A DNA stretch of 17,627 bases from Clostridiales bacterium (lineage in GTDB: Bacteria > Bacillota > Clostridia > Lachnospirales > CAG-274), in NCBI GenBank assembly GCA_021203425.1, contig JAJQBF010000233.1:1-17627 (forward strand), given 5' to 3'. Below, piece by piece: positions 1 through 8,008 of the stretch. Numbering within the stretch: the first letter of the stretch is position 1; each line of letters opens with the position of its first letter. Under the pieces are notes generated by a model. That model saw only the letters and a program-made list of their open reading frames with translations, made no database searches and was not told where the DNA came from. The translations under genes were made by a program, and so were the position numbers.

Positions 1-37
1 CCATTTTTTCTTCATAGGTTTTGGTTTTGTCTGACAT
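1..37 (-). CDS. frr: Probable ribosome recycling factor, first 12 codons only
   Basis: Only the start of this gene is in the window. The ATG is at 35-37 on the minus strand and is preceded by a perfect AAGGAGGA ribosome binding site (45-52) seven bases upstream. The twelve visible residues, MSDKTKTYEEKM, resemble the N-terminus of ribosome recycling factors, which often carry an EEKM segment there. The gene lies directly downstream of pyrH on the same strand, and pyrH-frr is the usual order in Firmicutes. Ribosome recycling factor works with EF-G to split the post-termination ribosome. The call rests on 12 residues plus position, so it is probable rather than certain. Confidence 0.62.
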   Translation of the reverse strand, partial: MSDKTKTYEEKM

Positions 38-91
38 TTTAAAGTCCTCCTTATATTTTATTATGTATTTTATATGTTCATTTTCATACGA

Positions 92-141
92 TAACTGTAT
101 ATCATACGTAACTGTATATTATACGTAACTGTATATCATAC
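92..141. repeat. 17-bp tandem repeat, three copies, overlapping the end of pyrH
   Basis: Copies are at 92-108, 109-125 and 126-141 (the last shortened to 16 bases), consensus TAACTGTATATYATACG. The third copy contains the pyrH stop codon (136-138). On the transcribed minus strand the last pyrH codons plus the first repeat form an inverted repeat, GTAACTGTA and TACAGTTAC around a 5-base centre, so the mRNA can fold just past the stop. The block fills much of the pyrH to frr gap. It looks like local duplication of the pyrH 3' end; any function is unknown. Confidence 0.85.
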
Positions 142-837
142 AGTTACCGTTGTGCCGATTTTCTCTCCCATAGCCGCTTTCAAAATTGCTCCGTCTTCCA
201 CCATTGCAAATATAACAAGTGGTATTTTCTGCTCACAGCAAAGGTTAGCCGCCGCAATATCTATTACCTTTAAATTCTTTTCAACTATTTCGGAACAGGG
301 CAGCTCTTCAAGCTTAACCGCCGCAGGGTCAACCGCCGGATCGGCAGTATATACACCGTCTATGCTCTTTGCATAAAGTATACAGTCAGCGTCAAGTTCA
401 GCAGCTCGGAGGGCTGTTACTGTGTCCGTGGAAAAGAAGGGGTGACCTATTCCGGCGGAAAAAATAATTATTTCTCCGGCTTCTATAGCCTCGACTGCCT
501 TTTCTTTTGAAAACGGCTCTGTCATATTTCCTACGGTTATAGGAGTCATAACCCTTGCCTTAACACCCTGCTGTCTGAAACAGTCTGCAAGGTAAATTCC
601 GTTCATAACCGTTGCAAGCATACCTATAGAATCGGCTTTTGTTCTGTCCATTTTGGAATCGGAACTTCTTCCTCTCCACCAGTTTCCGCCGCCTACAACA
701 AGAGCCGTCTGAATACCGCTGTCAACAAGCTTTTTTATCTGTAAAACTGTCTTTGCCGCTGTTTTATCATCAAAGCCAAGTCCCTTATCCCCCGAAAGAG
801 CTTCTCCGCTTAATTTTAAAATTATTCTTTTATACAT
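136..837 (-). CDS. pyrH: UMP kinase
   Basis: This 233-residue protein is a full-length bacterial UMP kinase of the amino acid kinase fold. It phosphorylates UMP to UDP with ATP in the cytoplasm, the first committed step from UMP to the other pyrimidine nucleotides. Visible family motifs in order are KLSGEAL (residues 8-14), the glycine-rich VVGGGNWWRGR (about 48-58), DRTKADSIGMLATVMN (about 64-79), the nucleotide-site block SAGIGHPFFSTDTVTALRAAE (about 127-147), and DGVYTADP near 160-167. The start has an AGGTGG ribosome site just upstream (about 843-848) and a sigma-A promoter at 893-921. It appears to be the first gene of a pyrH-frr unit. No lesion is seen, in contrast to the pilus genes at the other end of the window. 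Confidence 0.97.
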   Translation of the reverse strand: MYKRIILKLSGEALSGDKGLGFDDKTAAKTVLQIKKLVDSGIQTALVVGGGNWWRGRSSDSKMDRTKADSIGMLATVMNGIYLADCFRQQGVKARVMTPITVGNMTEPFSKEKAVEAIEAGEIIIFSAGIGHPFFSTDTVTALRAAELDADCILYAKSIDGVYTADPAVDPAAVKLEELPCSEIVEKNLKVIDIAAANLCCEQKIPLVIFAMVEDGAILKAAMGEKIGTTVTV

Positions 838-892
838 AAATCCACCTCAAATCGAATTTTTCGGACCTCAAGCCGCCGTATTTATATATATA

Positions 893-921
893 ATTTTACA
901 TTCTAACAGCAAAAAAGTCAA
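893..921 (-). promoter_or_regulatory. Sigma-A-type promoter for pyrH
   Basis: Reading the minus strand, a TTGACT -35 box (916-921) is separated by exactly 17 bases from a TAAAAT -10 box (893-898) with TG directly before it. It lies 56 bases upstream of the pyrH start and points into it. The rest of 838-971 holds only the pyrH ribosome site and AT-rich sequence. Confidence 0.75.
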
Positions 922-971
922 TGCCGAAACGTTTTATTTTTAAGAATTCCTAAATTAAGGATATCTCCTAA

Positions 972-1005
972 AAACGGTCTCTTCCAAAGTCGGAAAAGAC
1001 CGTTT
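972..1005 (-). terminator. Rho-independent terminator after the Rpn-type nuclease gene
   Basis: A 14-bp stem with one mismatch (972-985 pairs with 992-1005) closes around a 6-base loop. On the minus strand it is followed by a run of five T residues. It sits 19 bases past the nuclease stop codon and just upstream of the pyrH promoter, so it would insulate pyrH from read-through. Confidence 0.8.
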
Positions 1006-1023
1006 CTGTTTTACTTTTGCCTA

Positions 1024-2040
1024 TTATCCTAAAACAAGTTTCCTGTACTTGCCGTATTCTTCCTCGGGTACACTTAAAGCTTTCAGAGTTTCATCAAAAG
1101 ACAAGCCGAGATTTTTCATCAGACTCTTAATGTTTTCAACAAGGTTTGTCTCTTTGCCCTCTGCTTTGCCTTCTATTCTTCCTTCTATTCTTCCCTCTAT
1201 TCTTCCCTCTATTCTTCCTTCTTCTCTTCCTGTTTCCAAAACGCCATAGCTCAAATTACACATATCCAACACCTCCCTGTTTATTTCGGTTGTCAGCTTT
1301 ATATTATAGTCTTTCTCCAATACCTCTCTCAGCTCTTCCGATTTTACCCTCGGGTTTGTCAGCTTATCGAGAAATCTTATTATTCCTCTATAGTCCTCTT
1401 CTCCCTCTTTGCCGCTGAGACATACCATAATTATTTCAAGAAGATCATACTCTTCCGGCTTATACCTTGCCTTGCCTATAAAATTGCTTTCTTTTAATGA
1501 AAATCTTGTAACAGTGTTTCGCTTATCGGCACTCGGTCTTGAACATAGCCAAATCGAAAAAACCTTTTTAATATCGTCATAGTTATTTTCGTCAAATTCC
1601 CTTGTATACTGGGCGGAAATCATTCTTGAACAGTAGTAAACCGCCCTCTTTAACAGCGAATAACCCGGGTAAAATTTAGTCTGAGCCTCTATGTTTATAA
1701 TAAACTTTACAGTTTCCCTTGCCTTTGGCAAACAAGCATAAAATAATATGTCATATCTTACGGTTCTTTCATCAAGACCGCTGTCCTCTGTGTTCATTCC
1801 CGTTATTGTCTGCATAGAAGTTTCGTTTCTGTTTACTGATATTTCGGAAACCTTAGGTTCACCCTCAATATACTTTTCCGCAATTTCGTAAGGCTCAATC
1901 CCAGCAAATTCTTCAACACAGCCCGTTAAAATATGTGCCAAAATAATTTTAATCGCAAGAAGTCTTTTAATATGTTCATCATACATTCTTAAATTGGGAT
2001 TATCTTCCGAGGCTTTTGCCGTTTCATTATATAACTCCAT
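1024..2040 (-). CDS. Rpn-family recombination-promoting nuclease / PD-(D/E)XK putative transposase
   Basis: The 338-residue product matches the pattern of the Rpn / PD-(D/E)XK 'putative transposase' family. These are single-gene nucleases, present in many copies in Clostridia and Bacteroidetes, linked to RecA-independent recombination in the Rpn members studied. The probable active site is D97 (in VRYDILF) followed by E118-A-Q120 (in NIEAQTK); the usual lysine of the core is glutamine here, a common variant. A conserved region with RAVYYCSRM (132-140) follows. The C-terminal tail has tandem EGRI units (about 270-295), encoded by five 12-bp DNA repeats. The start has an AGAAGGA ribosome site. 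It has its own promoter and terminator, and no inverted repeats flank it, so it is not an obvious insertion sequence. Transposase activity is by family name only. Confidence 0.85.
   Translation of the reverse strand: MELYNETAKASEDNPNLRMYDEHIKRLLAIKIILAHILTGCVEEFAGIEPYEIAEKYIEGEPKVSEISVNRNETSMQTITGMNTEDSGLDERTVRYDILFYACLPKARETVKFIINIEAQTKFYPGYSLLKRAVYYCSRMISAQYTREFDENNYDDIKKVFSIWLCSRPSADKRNTVTRFSLKESNFIGKARYKPEEYDLLEIIMVCLSGKEGEEDYRGIIRFLDKLTNPRVKSEELREVLEKDYNIKLTTEINREVLDMCNLSYGVLETGREEGRIEGRIEGRIEGRIEGKAEGKETNLVENIKSLMKNLGLSFDETLKALSVPEEEYGKYRKLVLG
1171..1230. repeat. 12-bp tandem repeat inside the Rpn-type nuclease gene
   Basis: Five units of 12 bases run from 1171 to 1230; the first two read TTCTATTCTTCC, the next two differ only in the first base, and the fifth is diverged. 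They encode the EGRI repeats of the tail. Because 12 is a multiple of three, gain or loss of units would alter tail length without shifting the frame. Confidence 0.9.
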
Positions 2041-2074
2041 AAAATTTCCTTCTTTCTTCTCTTCTCTTGATTAT

Positions 2075-2103
2075 ATTTTATTATAAAGGCTGTAAAATGT
2101 CAA
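2075..2103 (-). promoter_or_regulatory. Sigma-A-type promoter for the Rpn-type nuclease gene
   Basis: On the minus strand a consensus TTGACA -35 box (2098-2103) lies 17 bases from a TAAAAT -10 box (2075-2080), 34 bases upstream of the nuclease start. The -35 begins two bases past the tetR-like stop codon, so this gene can be transcribed independently of the regulator upstream. Confidence 0.7.
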
Positions 2104-2105
2104 AC

Positions 2106-2711
2106 TTATTTCCAGTCGTATTCCTCAAAATCTATCCCCAAAAGCTCCAACGGTTTTTTTGAGAAAAATTCCATTATCATTTCAATTACATAATCTGTTG
2201 AAACCCCCTCAGTATTTACCCACCACTGCAGTACTATTCTGAAAAGTTCAAAATAGGTTTCTGATAAAATTTCAAAGGTTAAGTGAGTATCTTTTGCCTT
2301 AATATCTGTATGAGAAATCAAAACCAAATCCTTTATAAGCTTTTTCTTAAGTTTATTTAGAAATTCCGAATTCCTTTCATCATTAATTAAAATATTGAAG
2401 AGCTCTTTGTGCTCCTTGGTTTTTTTCATTAAATTTACTATGATCTCTTTCTGATGCTTTCCTTTAAGACCTTGGAGTTTCTGAAAAAAACTGTCGGAAT
2501 CGAGAGAATCTATAAATTCATCTGCTAAGGCATCATAAAGCTGTTCCTTTGAGTCATAGTGCATATAAAAGGTTTTACGGTTAATTACCGCCCTGTTTGT
2601 AATATCCGTAATGGTTATATTTGCATACCCCTTTTCTTTCATTAGTTCCAAAAAAGCCTCTTTTATGGCTTTTTCGCTTTTCACTACCCTTAAGTCTGTC
2701 TTGTTCTGCAT
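2106..2711 (-). CDS. TetR/AcrR-family transcriptional regulator
   Basis: I place the start at the ATG at 2709-2711, giving 201 residues (MQNKTDLRVVKSEKA...). A longer reading to 2825 exists, but it would run through this gene's own promoter. The N-terminal 65 residues form a typical TetR DNA-binding domain: the helix-turn-helix is around residues 33-52 (TITDITNRAVINRKTFYMHY), followed by the family's DSKEQLYDALADEF helix. The C-terminal ligand domain resembles the TetR_C_8-type group (from memory, not searched). It is divergent from an RND efflux operon, the standard layout for a local repressor that binds the shared intergenic region and is released by a pump substrate. Repression of the pump is inferred from context. 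The ligand is unknown. Confidence 0.9.
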   Translation of the reverse strand: MQNKTDLRVVKSEKAIKEAFLELMKEKGYANITITDITNRAVINRKTFYMHYDSKEQLYDALADEFIDSLDSDSFFQKLQGLKGKHQKEIIVNLMKKTKEHKELFNILINDERNSEFLNKLKKKLIKDLVLISHTDIKAKDTHLTFEILSETYFELFRIVLQWWVNTEGVSTDYVIEMIMEFFSKKPLELLGIDFEEYDWK

Positions 2712-2745
2712 AAAATCATCTTCTTTCTGTCTATGTTTATTATAT

Positions 2746-2774
2746 ATTATAAAACATTTTGTTGTAATAGTCAA
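2746..2774 (-). promoter_or_regulatory. Sigma-A-type promoter for the TetR-type regulator, with possible operator
   Basis: On the minus strand a TTGACT -35 box (2769-2774) lies 17 bases from a perfect TATAAT -10 box (2746-2751), 35 bases upstream of the chosen start. The -35 overlaps a small inverted repeat, TGTTG-N7-CAACA (2760-2776). A related sequence recurs as a direct repeat: GTAATAGTCAACA (2764-2776) and GTAATAAGTCATAA (2793-2806). These are candidate operator sites for the regulator but are weakly symmetric. Confidence 0.72.
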
Positions 2775-2824
2775 CACTTTTATTTCATGTGTGTAATAAG
2801 TCATAAACTGTCCTTTATTGCCCA

Positions 2825-2853
2825 TTGTATTTCATTAAAGAAATTGTTATAAT
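2825..2853 (+). promoter_or_regulatory. Sigma-A-type promoter for the RND efflux operon
   Basis: TTGTAT (2825-2830) is followed after 17 bases by a perfect TATAAT (2848-2853), 36 bases upstream of the adaptor start codon. It fires away from the regulator promoter, and the candidate operator repeats lie between the two. Confidence 0.7.
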
Positions 2854-2889
2854 AAAAACAAGAAAACCAATAAAAGGTAGTTGATTTTT

Positions 2890-4254
2890 ATGAAACAATA
2901 TTTTAAATATTTTATTATATTTTCACTGCTGACCGGGCTTACAGCCTGCGGAGGCACTGTGGAAGAAGAAACCTCTGAAACAACGGCAAAAATAGTAAAG
3001 GTTCAGGCTGTTTCGGAAGAAAGCGTTGCCGACGGCTACAGCTATTTGGGCATTGTAAAAGCCAAAGAAACCAAAAATTACTCCTTCCTTTCAAGCGGAA
3101 AAATTGCGGAAATCTGTGTTGAAAAAGGTCAGCAGTTCAAAGCAGGAGATGTTTTGGCAAGGCTCGACACAACCACAATGGAATATAATGCCTCAATAGG
3201 AGCTAACACACAGGCTCAGGCTGAGGCAATTCTGCAAAAAACAATAAGTACATATGACACAAATATATCTAACGCAGTCTCCGGCATAGAAACCCTTGAA
3301 AAATCTATAGCCGCCGGCGAAAAGGGTATTGAGGCTCTTGAACTGGGGCTTACCGCCGAACAACAGAACATAGATGCGGCGCAAACCTCTCTTGACACAC
3401 TTTATTCAAATTTAAATGCGGCAAGGGAATTAAACAAGGTGGGCGGTTATCCCGATTTGGATCTTGAGGCTCTTGAAAGTCAATATAAAACAAGCAGCGC
3501 CGAGCTTGAAGCAGCAAAGGCAACCCACGAGGGCAACAAAGCCACTCTCGAAAGCCAAAAAGCAGAACTCGAGGCATTAAGAGCACAAAAAACAGAGGCG
3601 GAAACCACCCTTGAAAACCTCTATACCTCAAAGGCAAAGGACGTAGCCGCAGCACAGGCTGACGTAAACAGCGCAAGCCTTTCAAGCAGTATTTTAGCCA
3701 AAAACATAAGCGACGCTGTTGTTACGGCAGACAGTGACGGCTATGTTATGGAACTGCCCTATGAAGAAGGAGAGGTTATTTCAGCCGGCTATCCTGTTGT
3801 TGTGGCAAAAAGCAAGGAACTTGTTGTTACCGTGGGAGCCTCCGACAGCGAATATAAAGATATTGTTTTAGGGGGAACAGCCCTTATAAACGGTGAAACC
3901 GTCGGTACGGTTGAAACGATTGCCCAATATCCCGATGAATCCACAAGAACCTATGCTGTAGACATTATTATAAATGACGGCTACGCATACACAATAGGCG
4001 AAACCGTTGATGTAAAGATTATAACCGACGACACAACAGGCTGTTATGTTCCCATAAACGCAGTTTTTAACTCTGACGGGGTAGACTACGTTTATGCTGT
4101 AAACTCCGAAAACAGAGTATACAAAAAACAGGTTGTTTTAGGGGATTTTATGGGTGACAAGGTTGAAGTTCAAATTGATGACCCCACAGCGGTTGTTGTT
4201 ACAGAAGGGGTTAAAAACTTAAGAGAAAATGATTTAGTGCGTACGGAGGACTGA
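2890..4254 (+). CDS. RND efflux periplasmic-adaptor-type (HlyD/MFP family) lipoprotein
   Basis: The 454-residue product is the adaptor subunit of an RND-type exporter. I prefer the ATG at 2890 over an in-frame TTG nine bases upstream, because AAAGGTAG sits at proper distance and the protein then begins with a clean lipoprotein signal: MKQYFKYF, a hydrophobic stretch, then lipobox LTAC with Cys20. It is therefore predicted to be lipid-anchored outside the cell membrane. The first half of a biotinyl-lipoyl domain lies at about 50-95 (SGKIAEICVEKGQQFKAGDVLARLD). A long Ala/Glu/Lys-rich coiled-coil hairpin follows (about 100-265). The second lipoyl half is at about 270-305 (DSDGYVMELPYEEGEVISAG), then beta-barrel and membrane-proximal domains. 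The pump gene follows four bases after the stop codon. No outer-membrane channel is present, as expected in a single-membrane cell. Confidence 0.92.
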   Translation: MKQYFKYFIIFSLLTGLTACGGTVEEETSETTAKIVKVQAVSEESVADGYSYLGIVKAKETKNYSFLSSGKIAEICVEKGQQFKAGDVLARLDTTTMEYNASIGANTQAQAEAILQKTISTYDTNISNAVSGIETLEKSIAAGEKGIEALELGLTAEQQNIDAAQTSLDTLYSNLNAARELNKVGGYPDLDLEALESQYKTSSAELEAAKATHEGNKATLESQKAELEALRAQKTEAETTLENLYTSKAKDVAAAQADVNSASLSSSILAKNISDAVVTADSDGYVMELPYEEGEVISAGYPVVVAKSKELVVTVGASDSEYKDIVLGGTALINGETVGTVETIAQYPDESTRTYAVDIIINDGYAYTIGETVDVKIITDDTTGCYVPINAVFNSDGVDYVYAVNSENRVYKKQVVLGDFMGDKVEVQIDDPTAVVVTEGVKNLRENDLVRTED

Positions 4255-4258
4255 TATT

Positions 4259-7200
4259 ATGAAAAATAAAAATTTTGTATCAGGTCTTCTTGAAAGAAAG
4301 CTCCTTGTTATTGTTGTGGTAATTATGCTTTTTATCGCCGGAGGTTTCAGCTATTACAAAATGCCCAAACAACACTTCCCGGAAGTTGTTCTGCCTGTTG
4401 CATCGGTAACAGTAATTTATCCCGGCGCTACGGCGGAAGACATGGAACAGCTTGTTTCCGAAAAGGTTGAACACGTCTGTATGGAAATAGACGGTTTTGA
4501 TAAATGTGAAACCACAGCCGCCGACAACTACAGCGTTACCTCCGTAACCTTGGGTATGGACTTATCCCAGGCAGAGGTTGACGACAGATTCGATGAGCTT
4601 AAGGAAAAAATGTCTGAACTCCAGTCAGACCTCCCTTCCGGAGTTACTTCTGTTTCCGTTAATGATGAAATCATGGACACAGCCGGCATAATTTTAGCCC
4701 TTACAGGCGATTCCGTTTCAACAGATGAGCTTTCCGAAAGAAGCAAGGAATTAAGCGATGAGTTAAGACTGATTGAGGGTGTAAGAAAAGTAGACATAAG
4801 CGGCGATGTGCCCTCTGAAGTTAAAATAACAGTAAATATTGACAAATTAAATGACATAAATGTTTCTCTTGCGGAACTGGCGGAGGTAATAGCCTATCAT
4901 AATTCAACTCTTCCCACAGGCTCTATAAAAGTTGATGGAAATGACATTAAAGTAACGACCTCCGGGCAGTTTGAAAGCATAGACGATATTAAAAATATAG
5001 TTGTTTCCGCAAACGAAGACTATATTATAACAAGGCTTTCGGATATTGCCGATGTAAGAATGGAAGTTCCCGATGACGAAGGCTATTATCTTTACAATGA
5101 CAGCCGCTCTACGGTTTTAGCCGTATATTTTCAGGAGGGCTTAAACGTAGTCAGCATAGGAGACGAAATAAACGAGGTTATAGACACATATAACGCAAAC
5201 CTGCCCGAAGGCATAAGCGTAAACAAAATATTTATGCAGCCGGATCAAGTTCAGGACTCAATAAACAGCTTTCTTTTAAATCTTGCCGAATCCATAATAC
5301 TTGTAATAATAGTTATAATGATAGGTATGAACTTCCGAAACGCTGTTGTTGTTTCCGTTGCAATCCCCCTTTCCATATTTATAAACTTCATATGCATCTA
5401 TTTTATGGGCTATGAAATACAGTTTGTTTCCCTTGCCTCACTTATAGTCGTTTTGGGAATGCTTGTGGATAACGGGGTTGTTGTAAGCGACGCAATACAG
5501 AAAAATTTAGACGCAGGAATGGAAAGACGTGAGGCTGTTGTAAAAGGTACGTCAAATATGGCTCTGCCTGTGTTTTTGTCAATGCTGACAACTGTTCTTG
5601 CCTTTTCTTCCCTTTTAACCTTGCCGGGAGCCTATAAACAGCTTGCCCAAACCTTCCCCATTGTTATAATCTGCTGTCTTGTGGCTTCATTTTTGGTTTC
5701 AATCTGCGTTACTCCCATAATGAGTTTCTTTTTCCTTAAAAAGACAAAAGAAAGCAAGTCGGACAAAAAACCTCTTTCCGTAAGACTGTACAACCAGGCT
5801 TTCAGCTATGCATTTAAGCACAAAATACTTACGCTGATATTAGCTGTGGTTATGCTCATATTAATGGGCAGTTCCATTTTAACGCTTGATTTGTCTATTG
5901 TTCCCAAAGCAAATGACAACATAGTTTTAATTGATGTTGACACCAATGCCGAAAACAGCCTTGACAGAACAAAGGAAGTCATAGACGGCATAGAGGATAT
6001 TTTAGATGAGCAGCCCGAAACTTCTTATTATTTAAGCGGCATCGGCTTAAGTATCCCCCGATATGATGTTTCCGTTCTTCCCAAAGGTTCAGGCGACAAT
6101 GTAGGCGATATTTTCGTAAGGCTTGATTTGACAGACAGTAAGCGGTTCACGAAAGCCGCCGATATGGTAGATTTTCTTCAAAACGAGTTTGACATCTCCA
6201 TTGGCGGCGCAGATATTGTTGTTGATGAACTCGGAATAATGAAACTAAACACAAACCCTGTTGAAATGAAGATTTATTCCGACAATCTTGATGATTTAAA
6301 CACAGCCGCCGACCTTATAAACGAAATGCTCAGCCAAATCGAAGGCACAAAGGGCATAAAAACAAGCAGCGAGCTTGCCACATATAACTATTATGTGGAT
6401 TTAGACAGCCGAAAGCTTAACACATTAGGTCTTATGGAGGCAGAAGTTCAAAACGAATTAAGCATAGCCCTCTTGGGCAGAGATGTTTCAACCTACAGAA
6501 GCGGAAGCAAGGAATATACCGTTGTTCTTGACAGCGACATAAACTCAAGAGAACAAATAAAGGCTTTTAAGGTTAAAGCCTCAACAGTAGGAGAAAAATA
6601 CAGCGTTTCACAGTTTGCCGACGTAAGCCTTACCCCTGAAATAAGTTCGATTACGAGAATAGACGGCAGACGTGGCAGAACGGTTTACTGTGATGTAACA
6701 ACATCTGAAATAAGCGACATCGAGGCTCAAATGGAGCTTGAAAAGCTGCTTGAAGAAAATGCAGATAGCTTTCCCGAAAGCGTAACACTTGAAAAATCGG
6801 GCATTAAAAAGATTTTCTTCGAAGAAGTTCTTAAAAATATAGCCCTTGCCGCCGGAGCTGCCTTTATAGCTATACTTATTATACTTGCGGTAAAATTCGG
6901 TTCCTTTAAAAAAGTTGCCATACTTTTCGTTTCCGTTCCCTTCGGAATCTGCGCCGGTTTTCTCGCTCTTAAAATAACCGGTCAGCCCCTGAGCTTTTTC
7001 GCTCTTATAGGCTGCGTAAGCCTTCTGGGCTGTGTTTTGGCAAATGCCATTGTTCTTATAGAATGTATAACGGAAGAAAACCAAAAAGGTCTAACCGTTG
7101 AGGCAGCCTGTAAATCAGCCGGAGGTCAGCGTTTAAGACCCATAATGATGAGTACGATGACAACAGTTTTAGGGCTTATGCCATTAGCCCTTTTCGGCGA

Positions 7201-7312
7201 CGATCTGTTTGTTCCTATGGCGATACTTATGCTCGCCGGACTGTTTGTTTCAATGATTGTAAACCTAGTTTTGGTTCCTCTTATATATTACATTGTATTC
7301 CGAAAGGAATAA
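4259..7312 (+). CDS. RND-family efflux pump permease (AcrB/HAE1-like)
   Basis: The 1017-residue product is a full-length HAE1-type RND transporter, a proton-driven exporter of amphiphilic compounds. It starts with GGAGG eight bases... upstream at 4245-4249. The layout is standard: TM1 (about 12-32), porter region (about 40-335), TM2-6 (about 340-500), TM7 (about 525-545), second porter region (about 555-845), and TM8-12 (about 855-1012). The family signature GMLVD is in TM4. Of the proton-relay residues of AcrB, the first aspartate is kept (D404) and the arginine of RLRPI is kept (R960). The second aspartate is Asn405, and the AcrB lysine in TM10 is Ala928 (in LANAIVLIE). It is the second gene of the operon with the adaptor. 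Substrate unknown. Confidence 0.95.
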   Translation: MKNKNFVSGLLERKLLVIVVVIMLFIAGGFSYYKMPKQHFPEVVLPVASVTVIYPGATAEDMEQLVSEKVEHVCMEIDGFDKCETTAADNYSVTSVTLGMDLSQAEVDDRFDELKEKMSELQSDLPSGVTSVSVNDEIMDTAGIILALTGDSVSTDELSERSKELSDELRLIEGVRKVDISGDVPSEVKITVNIDKLNDINVSLAELAEVIAYHNSTLPTGSIKVDGNDIKVTTSGQFESIDDIKNIVVSANEDYIITRLSDIADVRMEVPDDEGYYLYNDSRSTVLAVYFQEGLNVVSIGDEINEVIDTYNANLPEGISVNKIFMQPDQVQDSINSFLLNLAESIILVIIVIMIGMNFRNAVVVSVAIPLSIFINFICIYFMGYEIQFVSLASLIVVLGMLVDNGVVVSDAIQKNLDAGMERREAVVKGTSNMALPVFLSMLTTVLAFSSLLTLPGAYKQLAQTFPIVIICCLVASFLVSICVTPIMSFFFLKKTKESKSDKKPLSVRLYNQAFSYAFKHKILTLILAVVMLILMGSSILTLDLSIVPKANDNIVLIDVDTNAENSLDRTKEVIDGIEDILDEQPETSYYLSGIGLSIPRYDVSVLPKGSGDNVGDIFVRLDLTDSKRFTKAADMVDFLQNEFDISIGGADIVVDELGIMKLNTNPVEMKIYSDNLDDLNTAADLINEMLSQIEGTKGIKTSSELATYNYYVDLDSRKLNTLGLMEAEVQNELSIALLGRDVSTYRSGSKEYTVVLDSDINSREQIKAFKVKASTVGEKYSVSQFADVSLTPEISSITRIDGRRGRTVYCDVTTSEISDIEAQMELEKLLEENADSFPESVTLEKSGIKKIFFEEVLKNIALAAGAAFIAILIILAVKFGSFKKVAILFVSVPFGICAGFLALKITGQPLSFFALIGCVSLLGCVLANAIVLIECITEENQKGLTVEAACKSAGGQRLRPIMMSTMTTVLGLMPLALFGDDLFVPMAILMLAGLFVSMIVNLVLVPLIYYIVFRKE

Positions 7313-7337
7313 CTCCTTAAAACATATTTATACAATC

Positions 7338-7378
7338 GAACAGCCGGCTGCTAATCGTCAAATAACAGCCGGCTGTTC
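7338..7378. terminator. Bidirectional terminator between the efflux operon and the pilus locus
   Basis: A perfect 13-bp stem (GAACAGCCGGCTG at 7338-7350 and its complement at 7366-7378) closes a 15-base loop. It is 25 bases past the pump stop codon and 14 bases past the end of the converging sortase gene. The plus side continues with an AT-rich tract rich in T; the minus side has only a weak T tract. Confidence 0.8.
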
Positions 7379-7392
7379 AATATTTATTTTAT

Positions 7393-8008
7393 TCATTGAT
7401 TATTTTGTTTATCAGCAGCCTTACAGCGCACCGCCGTACGGCTTGTTCCGCTGTAAGTACAGGTAAAAAGGGTTAAATCCCAATTTTCGGATTTCATTTC
7501 TTCCGCCGCAGAAGGCTTTAATGTCTCCGTTTCATATACACTATAATAATAAAGCTTGCCCGAGGCATCGGAAAATAATATTTCGTCTCCGGCTTTAAGC
7601 AGGTTCAGTCTGCCGAAATGACAGTTATAGTTATGTCCGGCAATTACAAAGCCGCCCTCTTCGGCAGAACCGGCATAACGGCAGGGAGATGTCTTTAGGG
7701 CAGGATAAACTCCACTCCCTTTGAACAGGCAGAACAAGCCCAAGCGAAGGAACGGAAAGCAAACCTATATATGTTTTGCCGTCAATTATAATTTCATCTT
7801 TCGGCTCACCGCTTATTTCACTCTCTAGCTCAATATTTTCATCTGCCGCATTTTCGTAAATTACCTCTTCGAGTTTGGGAATAATCTCCTCTGCCGCCGC
7901 AGCTGCAAGTTTTTCTTCCCTTTCGTTATACATAAACAGCCCTATTGCCACCAGAATAAACAGACAGCCGCATACAACCAATATTGACCCGATTGCTTTA
8001 TCTGTCAT
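7393..8008 (-). pseudogene. Third sortase (not class C), single-base frameshift
   Basis: Two overlapping readings, 7631-8008 and 7393-7743, are halves of one sortase of about 204 residues. The first half has a signal-anchor helix (about residues 6-27) and the start of the catalytic barrel (YIGLLSVPSLGLVLPVQ). The second half has the catalytic histidine (VIAGHNY), cysteine (TLFTCTYSG) and nearby arginines (SRTAVRCK). Removing one T from the AGTTTATCC run (plus strand 7707-7709) gives REWS-YPALKTSPCRY, which joins the halves smoothly. It lacks the C-terminal membrane helix and lid of class C sortases. It may be class D-like or a housekeeping-type enzyme, but I cannot assign the class firmly. 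The start overlaps the end of the LPQTG protein gene by 11 bases, suggesting coupled translation. As read, the product would lack histidine, cysteine and arginine. Confidence 0.85.

Noticed and set aside
92..141. Short CRISPR-like array next to pyrH.
   Set aside because: The units are head-to-tail with no spacers.
1024..2040. Complete insertion sequence around the Rpn-type gene.
   Set aside because: No terminal inverted repeats or target duplications are visible; the gene has ordinary promoter and terminator instead.
2712..2825. Upstream extension of the TetR-type regulator (38 extra residues).
   Set aside because: The extension covers the gene's own -35/-10 promoter, and the conserved TetR N-terminus begins right after the ATG at 2711.
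6608..7084. Minus-strand open frame of 158 codons within the pump gene.
   Set aside because: The plus-strand frame is a conserved RND pump over the whole stretch; the antisense product has no recognisable features or start signals.
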